From: Clostridia bacterium
GTDB lineage: Bacteria > Bacillota > Clostridia > TANB77 > CAG-508
Length of the DNA: 64,000 bases
Assembly (NCBI GenBank): GCA_900770385.1
Contig: CAAGKK010000037.1
Location: 1-64,000, forward strand
Direction of reading: 5' to 3'
How positions within the stretch are numbered: the stretch's first letter is position 1; the number at the start of each line of letters is the position of its first letter. Positions 62,078-64,000 of the stretch are shown one piece after another. Below the pieces are notes generated by a model. The model had not been told where the DNA came from, did no database searches, and saw only the letters and a list, made by a program, of their open reading frames with translations. The position numbers and the translations under genes are program-made.

Positions 62078-62623
62078 ATGTTTAAAGCAATAAAAGATAT
62101 ATATTTAGATGCAAAAAATATATGCCAAAAGGATCCAGCAAGTAAAAATATTTTATATGTGATTTTTCTTTATCCAGGTTTTCATGCTATTTTATTTCAT
62201 AGAATAGCGCACTTTTTAAATAATTTAAATTTTAAATTTATAGCAAGGCTAATATCGCAAATAGCGAGGTTTTTTACAGGAATAGAAATACATCCTGGTG
62301 CTAAAATTGGAAAAAGATTATTTATAGATCATGGAATGGGAATTGTAATAGGCGAAACAGCTACAATTGGAAATAATTGTACAATATACCATGGAGTTAC
62401 ATTAGGAGGAACAGGAAAAGATAAATATAAAAGACATCCTGATTTAGGAAATAATGTAATAGTAGGGTGTGGAGCTAAAATTTTGGGACCAATAAAAATT
62501 GGAAACAATGTGAAAATAGGAGCAAATGCAGTAGTTTTAAAAGAAGTACAGGATAATTCTACAATAGTAGGAGTACCAGGAATAACAAAAAACACAAATG
62601 AAGATGGAATCTTTTTAGAATAA
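62078..62623 (+). CDS. cysE: Serine O-acetyltransferase
   Basis: First step of cysteine synthesis: serine plus acetyl-CoA. The 181-residue protein has ARNILYVIF..YPGFHAILFHRIAHFL, then the left-handed beta-helix GIEIHPGAKIGKRLFIDHGMGIVIGETA, HGVTLGGTGKDKYKRHPDLG and KIGANAVVLKEV. The CysE-type catalytic His residues (DHG, YHGVTLGG) are present. It is shorter than the Bacillus enzyme at both ends and lacks the long C-terminal tail that binds CysK. No cysK beside it and no T-box seen. Confidence 0.92.
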   Translation: MFKAIKDIYLDAKNICQKDPASKNILYVIFLYPGFHAILFHRIAHFLNNLNFKFIARLISQIARFFTGIEIHPGAKIGKRLFIDHGMGIVIGETATIGNNCTIYHGVTLGGTGKDKYKRHPDLGNNVIVGCGAKILGPIKIGNNVKIGANAVVLKEVQDNSTIVGVPGITKNTNEDGIFLE

Positions 62624-62632
62624 GTAATAGAA

Positions 62633-62665
62633 AAAGCAGATAATTAGTTGATAATTATCTGCTTT
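62633..62665 (+). terminator. cysE terminator
   Basis: AAAGCAGATAATTA pairs perfectly with TAATTATCTGCTTT around GTTGA. Confidence 0.88.
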
Positions 62666-62748
62666 AATAATACAAATAATTTAGAATTCACCTTTTATGT
62701 AAAAATGACATAATATATAGCAAGTTACATAAGGAAGGTGAATTTTTT

Positions 62749-63096
62749 ATGAAAAGATATATTATTGAAGGTGGAAAAAAACTTGAGGGAACTACATATG
62801 TTTCAGGATCTAAAAATGCTTCATTACCTATAATTGCAGCAACACTTTTGAATAAAGGAATAAACAAATTGTATAATGTACCTAATATTCATGATACAAA
62901 GATGATGTTTAAAATATTAGAAGAATTAGGTTGTAAAATAAAAAAGGTAAATGGTAAAACAATAATTGATTCAAGAAATATAAATAAGTATGAAATACCA
63001 GATAATTTAATGAGCAAAATGAGATCATCCGTGATTATAGCAGGAGCTCTGTTATCAAGAAGTAAAAAAGTAACATTTACCTACCCAGGGGATTGA
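62749..63096 (+). pseudogene. murA: 5' part of murA, interrupted at the active-site loop
   Basis: MurA (UDP-GlcNAc enolpyruvyl transferase) starts peptidoglycan synthesis. GGAAGGTG precedes the ATG. The first 114 residues match MurA (IIEGGKKLEGTTYVSGSKNA with the Lys-Asn pair, LPIIAATLL, MRSSVIIAGALLSR, VTFTYPG). Normal MurA continues with GGC(D)IGARP, where Cys is catalytic; here the frame changes to D and a stop. The rest is not in the remaining 900 bases. A site-specific insertion like that in spoIIID is the likely cause; simple truncation or an assembly join are alternatives. Confidence 0.85.
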
Positions 63097-63255
63097 GATG
63101 TTTGGTGGATACATCGGATAAACATAAGATAAATGAATAGATTTGGGAGGTCGATTTTGTTTAAAGTTAGTTGATAATTATCAGTTTTTTGTAATATTAA
63201 CTAATTCTTTAGTAATAAGTACAAACAACATAACAATATAATTTAGAAAAAGGAA

Positions 63256-63429
63256 ATGGAGGTGGATATTCTGGAAGAATCAAATATTACCAAGAAAACG
63301 AAACAAAAGAAAGATAAATTACCATTTACAGTATTCATTTGTCCAAAATCAAATACTGGTGATACTGAGGATTACAAACAGGTATTCACCGACATAATTT
63401 CCGATAGAATAAAGGAAAAATATGAATAA
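63256..63429 (+). CDS. Small protein at the left end of the murA insertion
   Basis: Up to 57 residues. Core KLPFTVFICPKSNTGDTEDYKQVFTD, then a helical end IISDRIKEKYE. The ATG at 63256 has AAAAGGA only two bases away; GGAGG just after it (63258-63262) could serve a CTG at 63271, so the start is unsure. The C..SNTGD.EDYK pattern looks conserved and I believe it recurs near recombinase genes of clostridial elements, but I cannot name a family. Confidence 0.45.
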   Translation: MEVDILEESNITKKTKQKKDKLPFTVFICPKSNTGDTEDYKQVFTDIISDRIKEKYE

Positions 63430-63519
63430 AAAACAAAACAAAATTTTGTAAAGCTGTTGAAAAAATAATTAAAGATATGATATAAAATATAGTAAGTTAC
63501 AATAAGAATTTAGAAAAGT

Positions 63520-63546
63520 GAACTTGCAAGAATTTGTTGCAAGTTC
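63520..63546 (+). terminator. Hairpin after the small ORF
   Basis: GAACTTGCAA pairs perfectly with TTGCAAGTTC around a 7-base loop. No U-run follows, so it may be a regulatory or recombination site rather than a terminator. Confidence 0.5.
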
Positions 63547-63566
63547 GAAACGAAAGAAAAAGGTAA

Positions 63567-63713
63567 ATTAAATATATTATAAATTTTAAAAATGTAATAA
63601 ATAAAGCAAAGGAAGCTTGTAAGGGTAGTAATATTGCAGAAGAGGAACGCTTTGCAAACGTCGGGAGGGTGTTAAAAGTAGGTAATAATGCAGAAATTAA
63701 AGCAAAGGCTTAG
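63567..63713 (+). pseudogene. ORF-like stretch lacking a start codon
   Basis: The frame is open for 48 codons to a TAG at 63711 and looks coding (KAKEACKGSNIAEEERFANV, then GRVLKVGNNAEIKAKA), richer in G and C than its flanks. No ATG, GTG or TTG is in frame; AAAAAGG lies just before an ATT. It may be a decayed gene or use a rare start. Family not recognised. Confidence 0.3.
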
Positions 63714-63731
63714 AAAAGAAGGAAATGAGTC

Positions 63732-63748
63732 GGTGACAAATTGTCACC
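63732..63748. repeat. Short palindrome
   Basis: GGTGACAA and TTGTCACC around a single A. It lies between two converging reading frames and could act as a transcript end or operator. Confidence 0.4.
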
Positions 63749-63774
63749 AACTAAAATAAAAAATATAAGAATTA

Positions 63775-64000
63775 CTACTTTATAATAAACTTGCCATTTT
63801 TATACAATAAAGTATCTCCATTTTTGGCGTTTTTAGGAACTTCATCTATGGGGATATTTTCAGATTTATTAGTATTTAAATTTTTGCAAACAGCAAAATC
63901 TATACCAATATCAGAAATTTGATAATATTCTGGTAAAACATTTATCTTTGAAGAAAGGGTTGCATAACTGCATTCACTTAAAAGTTTATCAATATCATTT
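63775..64000 (-). CDS. C-terminal part of a DUF3006-like protein (cut by window edge)
   Basis: The minus-strand frame is open from the window end to a TAG at 63777-63775, giving 74 residues. The pattern IGIDFAVCKNLNTNKSENIP, then IDEVPKNAKNGDTLLYKNGKF fits the DUF3006 type (D.F....AVCE....... IP...+P..+.EGD.L), small beta-rich proteins often adjacent to hydrolase genes in Firmicutes. The N-terminal part of the gene is outside the window. Function unknown. Confidence 0.5.
   Translation of the reverse strand, partial: NDIDKLLSECSYATLSSKINVLPEYYQISDIGIDFAVCKNLNTNKSENIPIDEVPKNAKNGDTLLYKNGKFIIK

Larger units (their letters stand above)
63092..64000 (+). mobile_element. Start of a probable second integrated element in murA (cut by window edge)
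   Basis: From the murA break to the window end the DNA contains only short or partial genes, several hairpins and no murA sequence. The left boundary near 63092 is set by loss of MurA similarity. No recombinase or repeat partner is visible, since the right end lies outside the window. Content: a 57-residue ORF, a start-less ORF-like stretch and a partial DUF3006-like gene on the minus strand. Confidence 0.5.

Overview
The window is a very AT-rich stretch (roughly a quarter G+C by eye) from a spore-forming, Gram-positive Clostridia-type bacterium. Evidence: strong AGGAGG-type ribosome sites, sporulation genes (spoIIID, yabG, sipL, yunB, a SpoVD-like PBP), veg, mraZ, cdaA, and a MurE with the meso-diaminopimelate motif. 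No rRNA, tRNA or CRISPR array was seen. The species cannot be named from the sequence alone.

Left part (1-12.4 kb). A 10.7 kb integrative mobilizable element (1478-12244) sits inside the sporulation regulator gene spoIIID. Its ends are a 19-bp direct repeat, and removing the DNA between the copies restores an 85-residue SpoIIID in frame. The element carries an HTH protein, a probable oriT, a MobV-type relaxase, a cargo block, a DUF6076 protein, a type III toxin-antitoxin locus of the CptIN kind and, at its right end, a large serine recombinase whose stop codon lies just past the right repeat. The cargo is the most unusual part: a subtilase-like protein and an ADP-ribosyltransferase-like protein end in the same roughly 43-residue tail, and a small basic-ended protein lies between them. 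A relative of that small protein lies outside the element at 431-877.

Core part (12.4-59 kb). veg and yabG are followed by sipL, yunB, a repressor, a DnaJ-type membrane protein, ruvA-rarA, two half-size TSUP transporters, a pilin-like LRR protein, cdaA, truA and a phosphodiester glycosidase. Next comes a reduced division and cell-wall cluster (mraZ-rsmH-ftsL-pbp-murE-mraY-ftsW-murG; murF, murD, divIB, ftsA and ftsZ are not in it), then topA, a SNF2 helicase, trmFO, a coiled-coil protein and a Ca2+ P-type ATPase. An operon follows, addB-pgeF-S66 peptidase-udg-gltD-like, then a metallopeptidase-like gene, an rRNA m5C methyltransferase and leuS.

Right part (59-64 kb). A REP-associated transposase unit has palindromic inverted ends. 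It is followed by topB, cysE and a murA that stops exactly where its active-site Cys motif should begin. Foreign-looking DNA continues to the window edge, so this is probably a second intragenic integration. Small dispersed palindromes occur at 47.3 and 54.4 kb.
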